Of a stretch of 64,000 nt of DNA, positions 1 to 7,969 are shown in pieces. Positions within the stretch are counted from its first letter, which is position 1, and every line of letters starts with the position of its first letter. Made by a program: the position numbers and the translations under genes. The notes beneath the pieces are model-generated. The model did not search any database, was not told where the DNA came from, and saw only the letters and a program-made list of their open reading frames with translations. Source of the DNA: Guptibacillus hwajinpoensis (GTDB lineage Bacteria; Bacillota; Bacilli; Bacillales; Guptibacillaceae); contig NZ_JAIVKU010000008.1 in NCBI RefSeq assembly GCF_020524165.1, forward strand, positions 1 to 64,000, written 5' to 3'.

Positions 1-116
<116 letters not shown>

Positions 117-126
117 TGACCAATAT

Positions 127-201
127 TCCACAGTAGCTCAGTGGTAGAGCAATCGGCTGTTAACCGATCGGTCGTAGGTTCGAATCCTACCTGTGGAGCC
201 A
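127..201 (+). tRNA. tRNA-Asn (GTT)
   Basis: Cloverleaf with acceptor stem TCCACAG/CTGTGGA, T-loop GGTTCGAATCC and anticodon GTT in the loop CTGTTAA. A GCCA 3' end is encoded. It is the first tRNA after 5S. Confidence 0.97.
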
Positions 202-205
202 TTAT

Positions 206-281
<76 letters not shown>

Positions 282-287
282 GGACAT

Positions 288-362
288 GGCCCGTTGGTCA
301 AGCGGTTAAGACACCGCCCTTTCACGGCGGTAACACGGGTTCGAATCCCGTACGGGTCACCA
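288..362 (+). tRNA. tRNA-Glu (TTC)
   Basis: Acceptor stem GGCCCGT/ACGGGTC, anticodon loop CTTTCAC giving TTC, T-loop GGTTCGAATCCC, encoded ACCA. Confidence 0.97.
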
Positions 363-381
363 ATATAACTTTTTACTCTGT

Positions 382-457
382 GGAGGATTAGCTCAGCTGG
401 GAGAGCATCTGCCTTACAAGCAGAGGGTCGGCGGTTCGAGCCCGTCATCCTCCACCA
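382..457 (+). tRNA. tRNA-Val (TAC)
   Basis: Acceptor stem GGAGGAT/ATCCTCC, anticodon loop CTTACAA giving TAC, encoded ACCA. Confidence 0.97.
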
Positions 458-534
458 TTTTTTTAATAATCAACTTACCTTCAGGAGTACTCGGTAGAGT
501 GCACTGTTTTTTATTTGTAAGTTAGATTGATTTT

Positions 535-610
<76 letters not shown>

Positions 611-625
611 TTTTTTCTCACTTGT

Positions 626-710
626 GGAGGGGTAGCGAAGTGGCTAAACGCGGCGGACTGTAAATCCGCTCCCTCAGGGTTCGGCGGTTCGAATCCGTCC
701 CCCTCCACCA
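626..710 (+). tRNA. tRNA-Tyr (GTA)
   Basis: An 85-nt class II tRNA with a long variable arm, acceptor stem GGAGGGG/CCCCTCC, anticodon loop CTGTAAA giving GTA, encoded ACCA. Confidence 0.96.
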
Positions 711-714
711 GTAA

Positions 715-790
715 GAGCCATTAGCTCAGTTGGTAGAGCATCTGACTTTTAATCAGAGGGTCGAAGGTTCGAGTCCTTCATGGCTCACCA
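715..790 (+). tRNA. tRNA-Lys (TTT)
   Basis: Acceptor stem GAGCCAT/ATGGCTC, anticodon loop CTTTTAA giving TTT, encoded ACCA. Confidence 0.97.
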
Positions 791-793
791 TAT

Positions 794-868
794 GCGGAAG
801 TAGTTCAGTGGTAGAACATCACCTTGCCAAGGTGGGGGTCGCGGGTTCGAATCCCGTCTTCCGCTCCA
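794..868 (+). tRNA. tRNA-Gly (GCC)
   Basis: Acceptor stem GCGGAAG/CTTCCGC, anticodon loop TTGCCAA giving GCC, encoded TCCA. Confidence 0.97.
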
Positions 869-878
869 AACTTCATAT

Positions 879-952
879 GCGGGTGTAGTTTAGTGGTAAA
901 ACCTCAGCCTTCCAAGCTGATGTCGTGGGTTCGATCCCCATCACCCGCTCCA
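879..952 (+). tRNA. tRNA-Gly (TCC)
   Basis: Acceptor stem GCGGGTG/CACCCGC, anticodon loop CTTCCAA giving TCC, encoded TCCA. It is the second glycine isoacceptor, directly after the first. Confidence 0.97.
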
Positions 953-955
953 AAT

Positions 956-1031
956 GGGGCCTTAGCTCAGCTGGGAGAGCGCCTGCCTTGCACGCAGGAG
1001 GTCAGCGGTTCGATCCCGCTAGGCTCCACCA
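956..1031 (+). tRNA. tRNA-Ala (TGC)
   Basis: Acceptor stem GGGGCCT with AGGCTCC, anticodon loop CTTGCAC giving TGC, encoded ACCA. It is the last tRNA of the cluster and is followed directly by a terminator. Confidence 0.97.
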
Positions 1032-1035
1032 ATTT

Positions 1036-1062
1036 CCTTAAACCATGTTTAGGGGTTTTTTT
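1036..1062 (+). terminator. Terminator of the rRNA-tRNA operon
   Basis: An 8-bp stem CCTTAAAC / GTTTAGGG with loop CAT is followed by a run of seven T residues, five bases after tRNA-Ala. Confidence 0.85.
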
Positions 1063-1216
1063 ATGTTTAAAATTAACTTCGATCCACACCTCTACTTTTC
1101 AAGTTACTCTTTTGCCTCATTTCTCTTCAGACCGTTTCCTATTTTCATTTATATTTATCCGTAAAACCTTTCAATTTACGTAATTGTATGAATATTTATT
1201 CGTGTTTTATGTCTGG

Positions 1217-1246
1217 TTGAGTCATTTAACGAGATCTGGGTAAAAT
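1217..1246 (+). promoter_or_regulatory. Candidate sigma-A promoter of rocF
   Basis: TTGAGT and TAAAAT are separated by 18 bp, about 35 bp before the start codon. The -10 runs into an element (AAAATAGAGCTA...TAGGATA.GAG) that recurs upstream of glmS. No sigma-L (-24/-12) promoter was seen here, although rocF of B. subtilis uses one. Confidence 0.35.
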
Positions 1247-1279
1247 AGAGCTAGACTAGGATACGAGGAGGACTACATA

Positions 1280-2182
1280 ATGAATCATGAACTTTCAATT
1301 ATCGGTGTACCAATGGATCTTGGCCAAATGAGACGCGGGGTGGATATGGGCCCGAGCGCCATTCGTTATGCAGGAATTGTAGAACGTTTAACAAAGTTGA
1401 GTTATGATATTGAAGATCTTGGAGACATTGAAATCGGGAGACCAGAAAAACGACCAGAGGATCAGGATCATCAGTTAAAGAACTTAAAGGAAGTGGCTGA
1501 TGCCAGTGAGAAGCTTTCTAACGTGGTTCATGACGTTGTGAATCGAAAGCGTTTTCCGCTCGTTTTTGGAGGAGATCATAGTATTGCGATTGGCACGCTT
1601 GCGGGAGTAGCTCGTAATTACGATAATTTAGGTGTGATCTGGTATGACGCACATGGTGATTTAAATAATTCTGAAACGTCACCATCTGGAAATATACATG
1701 GAATGCCGCTTGCCGTAAGTTTGGGTATTGGTGATGAGTCTTTAACTGGAATTTCAGGATACACTCCTAAGATTAAGCCGGAGAACATTGTGATTATTGG
1801 CGCCCGTTCACTTGATGAAGGAGAGCGAGAACTGATTAAAGAAAAGGGCATTAAAGTTTATACGATGCATGAAATAGATCGAATGGGTATGACGAAAGTA
1901 ATGGAAGAAGCGATTGAGTATGTTTCTAAGGGAACGGATGGTGTACATTTAAGCCTGGATCTTGATGGACTTGATCCTCACGATGCACCTGGAGTAGGGA
2001 CACCGGTTCTTGGAGGGATTAGCTATCGCGAAAGTCATCTTGCAATGGAAATGCTCGCAGAAGCAGATATCTTAACATCCGCTGAATTTGTGGAAGTTAA
2101 CCCGATTTTAGATGAAAAAAATAAGACGGCTACGGTGGCTGTTGCATTAATGGGATCTTTGTTTGGAGAAAAATTAAAATAA
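1280..2182 (+). CDS. rocF: Arginase
   Basis: Cytosolic Mn-dependent arginase that hydrolyses arginine to ornithine and urea, the first step of arginine catabolism. The 300 residues match the usual Bacillus length. Metal ligands are visible: GGDH (His100), DAHGD (Asp123, His125, Asp127) and SLDLDGLDP near residue 230. An SD site GAGGAGG lies 9 bases before the ATG. Here rocF stands alone between the tRNA cluster and a Spo0E-like gene, not in a rocDEF operon. A bidirectional terminator follows. Family identification is firm; regulation is not evident. Confidence 0.95.
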   Translation: MNHELSIIGVPMDLGQMRRGVDMGPSAIRYAGIVERLTKLSYDIEDLGDIEIGRPEKRPEDQDHQLKNLKEVADASEKLSNVVHDVVNRKRFPLVFGGDHSIAIGTLAGVARNYDNLGVIWYDAHGDLNNSETSPSGNIHGMPLAVSLGIGDESLTGISGYTPKIKPENIVIIGARSLDEGERELIKEKGIKVYTMHEIDRMGMTKVMEEAIEYVSKGTDGVHLSLDLDGLDPHDAPGVGTPVLGGISYRESHLAMEMLAEADILTSAEFVEVNPILDEKNKTATVAVALMGSLFGEKLK

Positions 2183-2185
2183 ATA

Positions 2186-2225
2186 AAAACAGCGGCTTTC
2201 TTCATTAGAAAGCTGCTGTTTTTTT
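2186..2225. terminator. Bidirectional terminator between rocF and the Spo0E-like gene
   Basis: A hairpin built on AAAACAGC.GCTTTCT and AGAAAGC.GCTGTTTT has T-runs in both directions and lies between convergent genes. Its right arm overlaps the end of the minus-strand gene. Confidence 0.85.
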
Positions 2226-2414
2226 ATTTCGTCGCTGATCGTATTCGTTTAAAAGATAATCAAGATAAGTGCTGATTTCTATAATTTCTGAAGAGCTAAG
2301 CGGCTTGTTTCGTGCTAATAAGTTCATTTTATTGCGCGAAGCTTCAATTTCTTTCAGTAAATGTTCTTTTTCCGATCCGATTTGAAAGCTAATTTTTCGA
2401 TTCAACCTTTCCAT
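2205..2414 (-). CDS. Spo0E-family aspartyl-phosphate phosphatase
   Basis: Small helical protein of 69 residues. Spo0E/YisI/YnzD-type phosphatases remove phosphate from Spo0A~P and so hold back sporulation. The diagnostic motif is visible near the C-terminus as STYLDYLLNEY (family pattern S-x-x-LD-x-LI-x-x-Y), preceded by a long helix. A GTG at 2426 has its SD directly abutting it, whereas the ATG at 2414 has AAAGGGTGG eight bases upstream, so I place the start there. This is the only gene here pointing directly to a sporulating organism. Which member of the family it is cannot be decided by eye. Confidence 0.8.
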   Translation of the reverse strand: MERLNRKISFQIGSEKEHLLKEIEASRNKMNLLARNKPLSSSEIIEISTYLDYLLNEYDQRRNKKTAAF

Positions 2415-2569
2415 GAGCCGAACCACCCTTTCAATAATTTATACCCTTAATACCCAAACCACATAAAAGATAAACCACTTTTACTAGAAAATTATGTATT
2501 TCCATTCTAAAGAGCATTTCAAACGTGATAGAATAAGAAAAGATCACGTAAATTTTTTTTAAAAAATAA

Positions 2570-2595
2570 TGAAACTTTTTTTTTCCTGATACGTA
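2570..2595 (+). promoter_or_regulatory. Sigma-W autoregulatory promoter of sigW-rsiW
   Basis: TGAAAC, 16 bp, CGTA, the exact sigma-W consensus (TGAAAC-N16-CGTA), with the T-rich tract typical just after the -35. It lies 40 bp before the sigW start, implying positive autoregulation as in B. subtilis. Confidence 0.92.
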
Positions 2596-2634
2596 ACTAT
2601 AATAGCCGCAGGAATCAGCGGAGGTTGAGAAAAC

Positions 2635-3198
2635 ATGGACGCGATAGTAAAGCGAATCGTACTAAAAGTAAGAAAAGGGGATCATAATGCGTTTGGAGAG
2701 TTGGTAGAGCTCTATAAAGATCGAGTCTTTGCTCTCGCTTACCGAATGCTTGGAAACAGACAGGAGGCTGAGGATGTGGCTCAGGAGGCGTTTATACGGG
2801 CCTATACGAACATTGATCGTTATCAGATTGATCGTAAATTCTCGACCTGGTTATATCGGATCGCCACAAACTTGTCTATTGATCGAATGCGTAAAAAGAA
2901 GCCTGATTATTATCTTGATGCCGAAGTGTCTGGTACAGAGGGGTTAACGATGTATTCTCAAATTTCTACAGATGAACCATTACCTGAAGAAGAAGTGGTG
3001 TCTTTAGAAGCACAGGAAGGCATTCACCAGGCAATTTTAAGCTTGCCAGCAAAATATAGAAGTGCTATAACGTTAAAGTATATCCAAGAATTATCGCTCA
3101 AGGAGATTAGTGAAATTCTCGATTTACCAGTTGGTACAGTCAAAACCCGTATTCATCGGGGAAGAGAAGCGCTTAGAAAGAAGCTTCGAGAGCAGTGA
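2635..3198 (+). CDS. sigW: ECF RNA polymerase sigma factor SigW
   Basis: Extracytoplasmic-function sigma factor that directs the cell-envelope and antimicrobial-peptide stress regulon. The 187 residues are the usual length. Region 2 is seen at about residues 22-95 (DRVFALAYRMLGNRQEAEDVAQEAF, then FSTWLYRIATNLSIDRMRKKK) and region 4 at about 130-187 (LSLKEISEILDLPVGTVKTRIHRGR). SD GCGGAGG precedes the ATG. It is followed by its anti-sigma gene and preceded by its own sigma-W promoter. The position next to rocF and cdaA matches B. subtilis. Confidence 0.97.
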   Translation: MDAIVKRIVLKVRKGDHNAFGELVELYKDRVFALAYRMLGNRQEAEDVAQEAFIRAYTNIDRYQIDRKFSTWLYRIATNLSIDRMRKKKPDYYLDAEVSGTEGLTMYSQISTDEPLPEEEVVSLEAQEGIHQAILSLPAKYRSAITLKYIQELSLKEISEILDLPVGTVKTRIHRGREALRKKLREQ

Positions 3199-3214
3199 GA
3201 AAGGGGGAGAAGCT

Positions 3215-3844
3215 ATGAAATGCCCTGCTGAAATAATTGTCCTCATGCATGAAGTGCTTGATGAAGAAGCTACGAATGAACAACGTCGTGAGCTATTTGA
3301 TCATTTGCAAACTTGCCATGATTGCAAAGAACATTATGACGAATTAAAGAAAACGGAATCGTTTCTCCTCAGCTCGCCTTCTTTGAAGGCACCCGATGGT
3401 TTTACATCAAAGGTAATGGAGCAACTACCACAAGAGAAGCGCACTGTGTGGATGAAAAGATGGATGAAGTCACATCCGTTGGTAACAGCGGCTATCTTAT
3501 TCCTTGTGTTAATGGCGGGTTCCGTTTATTCATCCTGGACAAGTGAGGATCAATTGTCCGCTCTGTCTGGGAATTTAAGATTTGACCAGGAAACCAATAC
3601 AGTTATTGTTCCTGAAGGTGAAGTGATTGAGGGCGATTTAACGGTTAAGAATCGCAATCTTGAAATAGAAGGTCAAGTTAAAGGAGATGTTCTTGTCATT
3701 AACGGAGAACAGTATATGGCATCCGCTGGACAGGTGACAGGAGAGATTGAAGAAGTCGATCATATTCTAGACTGGACATGGTACCAAATCAAAAATCTTT
3801 TACAAGATGTAGGGAATCTTTTTTCAAGTGAAGATAATAAGTAA
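3215..3844 (+). CDS. rsiW: Anti-sigma-W factor RsiW
   Basis: Membrane-spanning anti-sigma factor that holds SigW inactive until PrsW/RasP proteolysis. The zinc-containing ZAS motif His30-x3-Cys34-x2-Cys37 sits in the cytoplasmic N-terminus, one transmembrane segment lies near residues 86-105, and the outer part carries polymer-forming-like repeats (EGDLTV, GQVKGDVLV). The length of 209 residues fits RsiW. Longer upstream readings exist, but AAAGGGGGAG lies 5 bases before this ATG, so I start here. It lies 16 bp after sigW in the same transcript. Confidence 0.95.
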   Translation: MKCPAEIIVLMHEVLDEEATNEQRRELFDHLQTCHDCKEHYDELKKTESFLLSSPSLKAPDGFTSKVMEQLPQEKRTVWMKRWMKSHPLVTAAILFLVLMAGSVYSSWTSEDQLSALSGNLRFDQETNTVIVPEGEVIEGDLTVKNRNLEIEGQVKGDVLVINGEQYMASAGQVTGEIEEVDHILDWTWYQIKNLLQDVGNLFSSEDNK

Positions 3845-3872
3845 ATCGTCTGATAGGCGATTTACTTTTTTT
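3839..3872 (+). terminator. Terminator of sigW-rsiW
   Basis: A perfect 10-bp stem AAGTAAATCG / CGATTTACTT overlaps the rsiW stop codon and is followed by seven Ts. Confidence 0.9.
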
Positions 3873-3941
3873 ATGGTGAAATTTGTTTCATTTTCTTAAG
3901 TAGTCACCCTACGCTGATAGAATCAGTTAGTGACTGGATTT

Positions 3942-3970
3942 TTTTGAAGTTGTCAAAAATATGATATAAT
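3942..3970 (+). promoter_or_regulatory. Candidate sigma-A promoter of cdaA-cdaR-glmM
   Basis: A consensus TATAAT at 3965 has TTTTGA 17 bp upstream. It lies about 80 bp before cdaA. The -10 is convincing; the -35 is weak. Confidence 0.5.
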
Positions 3971-4048
3971 TAAAAAGTTATAAATGTATATTAGCAATGC
4001 ATTTGAAGTGAACTTCAGGCTAAATACAATACGTTTGGAGGAAGAGCC

Positions 4049-4870
4049 GTGCTGCCTGTTGGAAATGTAAACGTACTTGATTACATAACTGAGATTATTG
4101 ATATTTTACTCGTTACGTATGTGATATATAAAATTATAATGCTTATTCGCGGCACAAAGGCTGTTCAGCTTCTTAAGGGAATAACGGTTATTATTGCAGC
4201 CTGGTTTTTAAGTAGCTTTTTCGAGTTAAATACCCTGCATTGGATTTTGGAGCGGGTGGTACTTTATGGACTGCTTGCTATTATTATTATCTTCCAACCA
4301 GAACTTCGAAGAGCCCTTGAACAGTTAGGACGTGGTCGATTGTTTGCTCGTTCGGCAGTGGAAGAAGAAGAGACGAATAAAATGGTTGAAGCAATCATTA
4401 AGTCGTCATCCTATATGGCCAAACGAAGAATTGGAGCTTTGCTTTCCATAGAGCGTGAAACAGGATTGAATGATTATGTGGAGACAGGAATTCCCATGAA
4501 TGCTAAACTGACTTCGGAGCTTTTAATTAACATTTTTATTCCTAATACGCCACTTCATGACGGAGCAGTGATTTTAAAGAAAGATGAAATTCTTGCTGCC
4601 GCGTGCTATTTACCTTTGTCAGAGAGCCCTTTTATTTCGAAGGAGCTTGGTACTAGGCATAGAGCTGCCCTTGGTATAAGTGAAGTGACAGATAGTCTAA
4701 CGCTTGTTGTTTCTGAAGAGACAGGTAGTATCTCACTGACAAAGAACGGGGAACTTCATCGAAATTTATCTGAAGAGGCTTTACGCGACTTACTTAATGC
4801 TGAATTAAACCCGTCAGTATCAAAAACCGAGACTTCCAACCGTTTTAGTAATTGGAGGGGGAAAAAGTAA
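4049..4870 (+). CDS. cdaA: Diadenylate cyclase CdaA
   Basis: Membrane diadenylate cyclase that makes c-di-AMP from two ATP, a second messenger essential for potassium and osmotic control and linked to wall synthesis. Three N-terminal transmembrane segments (about residues 10-85) precede the DisA_N domain, with the DGA motif at 171-173 and RHR at 203-205. The length of 273 residues is normal. The start is GTG with GGAGG 10 bases upstream. It overlaps cdaR by one base (TAATG), and glmM follows: the conserved cdaA-cdaR-glmM operon. Confidence 0.96.
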   Translation: MLPVGNVNVLDYITEIIDILLVTYVIYKIIMLIRGTKAVQLLKGITVIIAAWFLSSFFELNTLHWILERVVLYGLLAIIIIFQPELRRALEQLGRGRLFARSAVEEEETNKMVEAIIKSSSYMAKRRIGALLSIERETGLNDYVETGIPMNAKLTSELLINIFIPNTPLHDGAVILKKDEILAAACYLPLSESPFISKELGTRHRAALGISEVTDSLTLVVSEETGSISLTKNGELHRNLSEEALRDLLNAELNPSVSKTETSNRFSNWRGKK

Positions 4871-6108
4871 TGGACAAATTGTTGACGAGTAATTGGTTTG
4901 TCAAAATCATCTCTTTTCTTCTCGCTCTCATGCTTTATACGATCGTTGCGATGCCTGACGCATCAACGTCAAACACGAGTGGTGTTTTACAGCCGCAAAC
5001 TGAATCAGAACGGATTCCGAATATGGAACTTGAAGTTCTCTATGATGAGGAGAACGTTGTCGTATCGGATTTGCCGGAAACGGTAGATGTCCTTGTTGAA
5101 GGACGGACAGATGGCTTAATGTTATCGAAGCTGACAAATAAAGAAATTTATGTAGATTTACGAAACCTCACTCCAGGGCAACATCTTGTAACAGTAAAGC
5201 ATAGAGATTTTCCAGAAAACGTAGATGTGACGATTGATCCTGTTCGGGTGTCTGTAACCATTGAAGAGAAAAAATCAAACACGTTTCAGGCTGGCATTAA
5301 TTTATTAAAAGCAGAAGAGCTGCCTGAGGGGTATGCGACAGAAGAGCCAATTGTCTCTCCAAAAACTGTTACGGTCACTGGTGCAAGCTCAAAGCTTGAA
5401 CAGGTTGCCTTTGTTAGGGGATATGTAAATGTTAGCGATGCAAAAGAAGAAGTGAATGAAAGAATAACACTAAATGTGTACGATGCGAATATGGAAGAAA
5501 TACAGGGGTTATCAATTGATCCGGCCGTCGTTGATGTGAAAGTACCAGTGACAGCCCCTTACAAGAAAGTGCCAATTAAGCTTGATCAAAAAGGCAAGCT
5601 TCCTGAAGGCACGAGCATTTCATCGATCGAGATTGAACCTAAGGAAGTCTCTGTCTTTGGTCCAGAAGAGGAACTTGAAAAGCTAGAGTTCCTTGACGGT
5701 ATACCTCTTGATGTATCAGAGATCACGAAGGATACAACCATTGAACTCGATGTTCCGGTTCCTGATGGAATGAAAAAAGTGGATCCTGAGAAAGTAAAAG
5801 CAAAAATTACAGTCGGTAAAGAGGACGAAAAAGCATTTGAAGATGTACCGATTAAAGTGACCGGAATATCTGAAGGCTTAACAGCAAATATATCAGAACC
5901 GAAACAAGGTTCAACAAATCTGACGCTTTATGGTGTATCCACTGTCCTTGATAACGTTCAAAATGGAGACTTTCAGGCTTATATTGATGCAAGTGGCCTG
6001 TCTGAAGGAGATCACGAACTCGAATTACAGTGGAACGGGCCATCTTATGTACGCTGGTCTGTTTCAGATACAAAGGTTAAGCTGAAAATAGAGAATAGTT
6101 CGTCCTAA
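4870..6108 (+). CDS. cdaR: CdaA regulatory protein CdaR (YbbR)
   Basis: Extracytoplasmic regulator of CdaA, anchored by one N-terminal transmembrane segment (about residues 9-30). The remainder is a string of YbbR domains of about 80-90 residues, recognisable by repeated patterns such as PETVDVLVEG, PKTVTVTGASS and PKEVSVFGPEE; four copies are likely. 412 residues. The ATG shares its A with the cdaA stop and has GGAGGGGG upstream, so the TTG 18 bases earlier is not used. Its lack of enzymatic motifs fits the regulatory role known in the family. Confidence 0.93.
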   Translation: MDKLLTSNWFVKIISFLLALMLYTIVAMPDASTSNTSGVLQPQTESERIPNMELEVLYDEENVVVSDLPETVDVLVEGRTDGLMLSKLTNKEIYVDLRNLTPGQHLVTVKHRDFPENVDVTIDPVRVSVTIEEKKSNTFQAGINLLKAEELPEGYATEEPIVSPKTVTVTGASSKLEQVAFVRGYVNVSDAKEEVNERITLNVYDANMEEIQGLSIDPAVVDVKVPVTAPYKKVPIKLDQKGKLPEGTSISSIEIEPKEVSVFGPEEELEKLEFLDGIPLDVSEITKDTTIELDVPVPDGMKKVDPEKVKAKITVGKEDEKAFEDVPIKVTGISEGLTANISEPKQGSTNLTLYGVSTVLDNVQNGDFQAYIDASGLSEGDHELELQWNGPSYVRWSVSDTKVKLKIENSSS

Positions 6109-6144
6109 CAGGGACTGCGTGATAATAAAGGAGAGAGTAAATCA

Positions 6145-7488
6145 ATGGGTAAATATTTTGGTACTGACGGTGTGAGAGGGATAGCGAATACAGAGCTTAC
6201 CCCAGAACTTGCATTTAAACTAGGCCGTTTAGGTGGTTATGTTTTAACAAAAGATGCAGAAAAACCAAAGATTTTAATTGGACGCGATACACGTATTTCT
6301 GGATACATGCTTGAAGGAGCGCTAGTTGCTGGTCTTCTTTCAATAGGGGCAGAAGTCATGCGTCTTGGTGTCATTTCAACCCCTGGCGTGGCTCATTTAA
6401 CGAAAGCTCTTAGCGCACAAGCAGGAGTAATGATTTCCGCTTCTCATAACCCGGTTGGCGATAACGGTATCAAATTTTTTGGACCGGATGGATTTAAATT
6501 ATTGGATGCACAAGAAGCAGAAATCGAGGCTCTGATTGATAGTGATGACGATCAAGTTCCTCGTCCCACTGGTGCTGACTTAGGTATTGTCAGTGATTAC
6601 TTCGAAGGTTGTCAGAAATACCTGCAATACTTAAAACAAACAGTAGATGAAGACTTCTCAGGTCTTCATATTGCGCTTGATTGTGCCCACGGTGCTACAT
6701 CATCTCTTGCTGCTCACTTGTTCGCTGATCTTGAAGCTGACATTTCTACGATCGGTACGAACCCAACGGGCACCAATATTAATGACGGTGTGGGATCGAC
6801 GCATCCAGAGACACTGGCTGAATTTGTGAAAGAAAAGAATGCTAACGTAGGCTTTGCATTTGATGGAGACGGGGATCGTCTTATCGCTGTTGATGAAAAT
6901 GGAGACATTGTTGATGGCGACCAGATTATGTTTATCTGTGCTAAATTTATGAAAGATCAAAAGCGTTTGCGTCATGATACGGTTGTTTCCACTGTCATGA
7001 GTAATCTTGGATTCCATAAAGGGATGGAAGAGTCAGGTGTTACTTCGCTGCAAACGAAAGTAGGCGATCGTTATGTAATGGAAGAAATGCGTAAAGAGGG
7101 CTACAACCTTGGGGGAGAGCAGTCTGGACACATTATTTTCCTTGATCACATTACAACAGGTGACGGCATGCTCTCAGCGCTTCAGCTTGCTAACATTATG
7201 CAAGTAACCAACAAACCGCTTTCGGAGCTTGCTGGCGAAATGAAAAAATATCCTCAATCTCTTGTGAATGTAAAGGTGACGGATAAAAACAAAGTGGATT
7301 CAAATGAGCGCATTCAAGAAACCATTCAGCAGGTAGAAAGTGATATGAACGGCGAAGGTCGCATTCTAGTTCGTCCATCTGGAACAGAGCCGCTTGTACG
7401 AGTAATGGCGGAAGCACCTACGAAAGAGCTTTGTGATGAGTACGTTAATCGCGTTGTATCCATGGTGAAAGAAGAACTTGGCGCGTAA
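6145..7488 (+). CDS. glmM: Phosphoglucosamine mutase
   Basis: Converts glucosamine-6-phosphate to glucosamine-1-phosphate on the route to UDP-GlcNAc. The 447 residues carry the four alpha-D-phosphohexomutase domains: active-site serine Ser100 in SASHNP, metal loop DGDGDR near residues 239-244, sugar loop GGEQSGH, and the phosphate loop RPSGTEPLVRVM near the end. SD AAGGAGAG precedes the ATG. It is third in the cdaA operon; CdaA activity is known to be lowered by GlmM in related bacteria. A strong terminator follows, separating it from glmS. Confidence 0.97.
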   Translation: MGKYFGTDGVRGIANTELTPELAFKLGRLGGYVLTKDAEKPKILIGRDTRISGYMLEGALVAGLLSIGAEVMRLGVISTPGVAHLTKALSAQAGVMISASHNPVGDNGIKFFGPDGFKLLDAQEAEIEALIDSDDDQVPRPTGADLGIVSDYFEGCQKYLQYLKQTVDEDFSGLHIALDCAHGATSSLAAHLFADLEADISTIGTNPTGTNINDGVGSTHPETLAEFVKEKNANVGFAFDGDGDRLIAVDENGDIVDGDQIMFICAKFMKDQKRLRHDTVVSTVMSNLGFHKGMEESGVTSLQTKVGDRYVMEEMRKEGYNLGGEQSGHIIFLDHITTGDGMLSALQLANIMQVTNKPLSELAGEMKKYPQSLVNVKVTDKNKVDSNERIQETIQQVESDMNGEGRILVRPSGTEPLVRVMAEAPTKELCDEYVNRVVSMVKEELGA

Positions 7489-7513
7489 TCGACAAAAATA
7501 AAGATTTTGTACG

Positions 7514-7562
7514 AAAGGTATGCATGTGCAGCACAAAATAGCTGTATGTGCATACTTTTTTA
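7514..7562 (+). terminator. Terminator of the cdaA-cdaR-glmM operon
   Basis: A 15-bp stem GTATGCATGTGCAGC / GCTGTATGTGCATAC (with G-U pairs) is followed by a T-run. Confidence 0.9.
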
Positions 7563-7642
7563 TATAGAGAATTTTTTTCTATTAAGATGAGGCAAAATAG
7601 AGCTATCTAGGATAAGAGCGACTTATTCTAAGAAAAAAAGAA

Positions 7643-7670
7643 TTGACCATCTTTTTACAATTGATATAAT
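7643..7670 (+). promoter_or_regulatory. Sigma-A promoter of glmS
   Basis: TTGACC, 16 bp, TATAAT. Transcription would begin near 7677, about 60 bases before the ribozyme cleavage point, leaving a short 5' piece as in B. subtilis. Confidence 0.75.
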
Positions 7671-7726
7671 ATAGAAGTGTGTTTGGTTTTTATTCTAGAA
7701 GGGAAAGAGAGGGAAGTTGGGTTACT

Positions 7727-7893
7727 TTGAAAAAAAGCGCCTGGACTGTTTTTCGAACGGAAGAAAACAGTTGACGAGGAAGAGGTTTATCGATTATCGG
7801 CGGATACCTCTCGATTGCTTCACCACAATCGAATGGTTTTGTGAAAAACAGAGAGGTGACTTTCTGAACAAAAGCAAAACTATGGTGACAAAA
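7727..7893 (+). ncRNA. glmS glucosamine-6-phosphate-activated ribozyme (riboswitch)
   Basis: Self-cleaving leader of glmS that uses glucosamine-6-phosphate as cofactor, so that product build-up destroys the message. Cleavage is expected before the GCGCC at 7737. The conserved core is present: AGCGCC, then GTTGACGAGGAAGAGGTTTATCGA, read in the pieces GTTGACGAGGA and GAGGTTTATCGA, then TCGGCGGAT, and the downstream pieces GTGAAAAACAG, GAGGTGACTTTCTGAACAAA and GGTGACAAA. It is followed by a GGGGCAG/CTGCCCC hairpin (7915-7930) and an SD-containing palindrome before the glmS ATG. Confidence 0.95.
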
Positions 7894-7942
7894 TAGCAAT
7901 TAATCGGAAAAGAAGGGGCAGGTCTGCCCCGATGTACACCTG

Positions 7943-7961
7943 CTCCTTCAATTGAAGGAGG
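7943..7961 (+). promoter_or_regulatory. Palindrome enclosing the glmS Shine-Dalgarno site
   Basis: CTCCTTCAA/TTGAAGGAG is a perfect 18-base palindrome whose right half is the glmS SD (AAGGAGG). Folded in RNA it would hide the SD. It lies between the ribozyme and the ATG at 7970. Confidence 0.6.
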
Positions 7962-7969
7962 ACTTTTAC

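Noticed and set aside
824..1183. 119-residue open frame on the + strand
   Set aside because: It runs through three tRNA genes and a terminator and has no SD; a chance frame.
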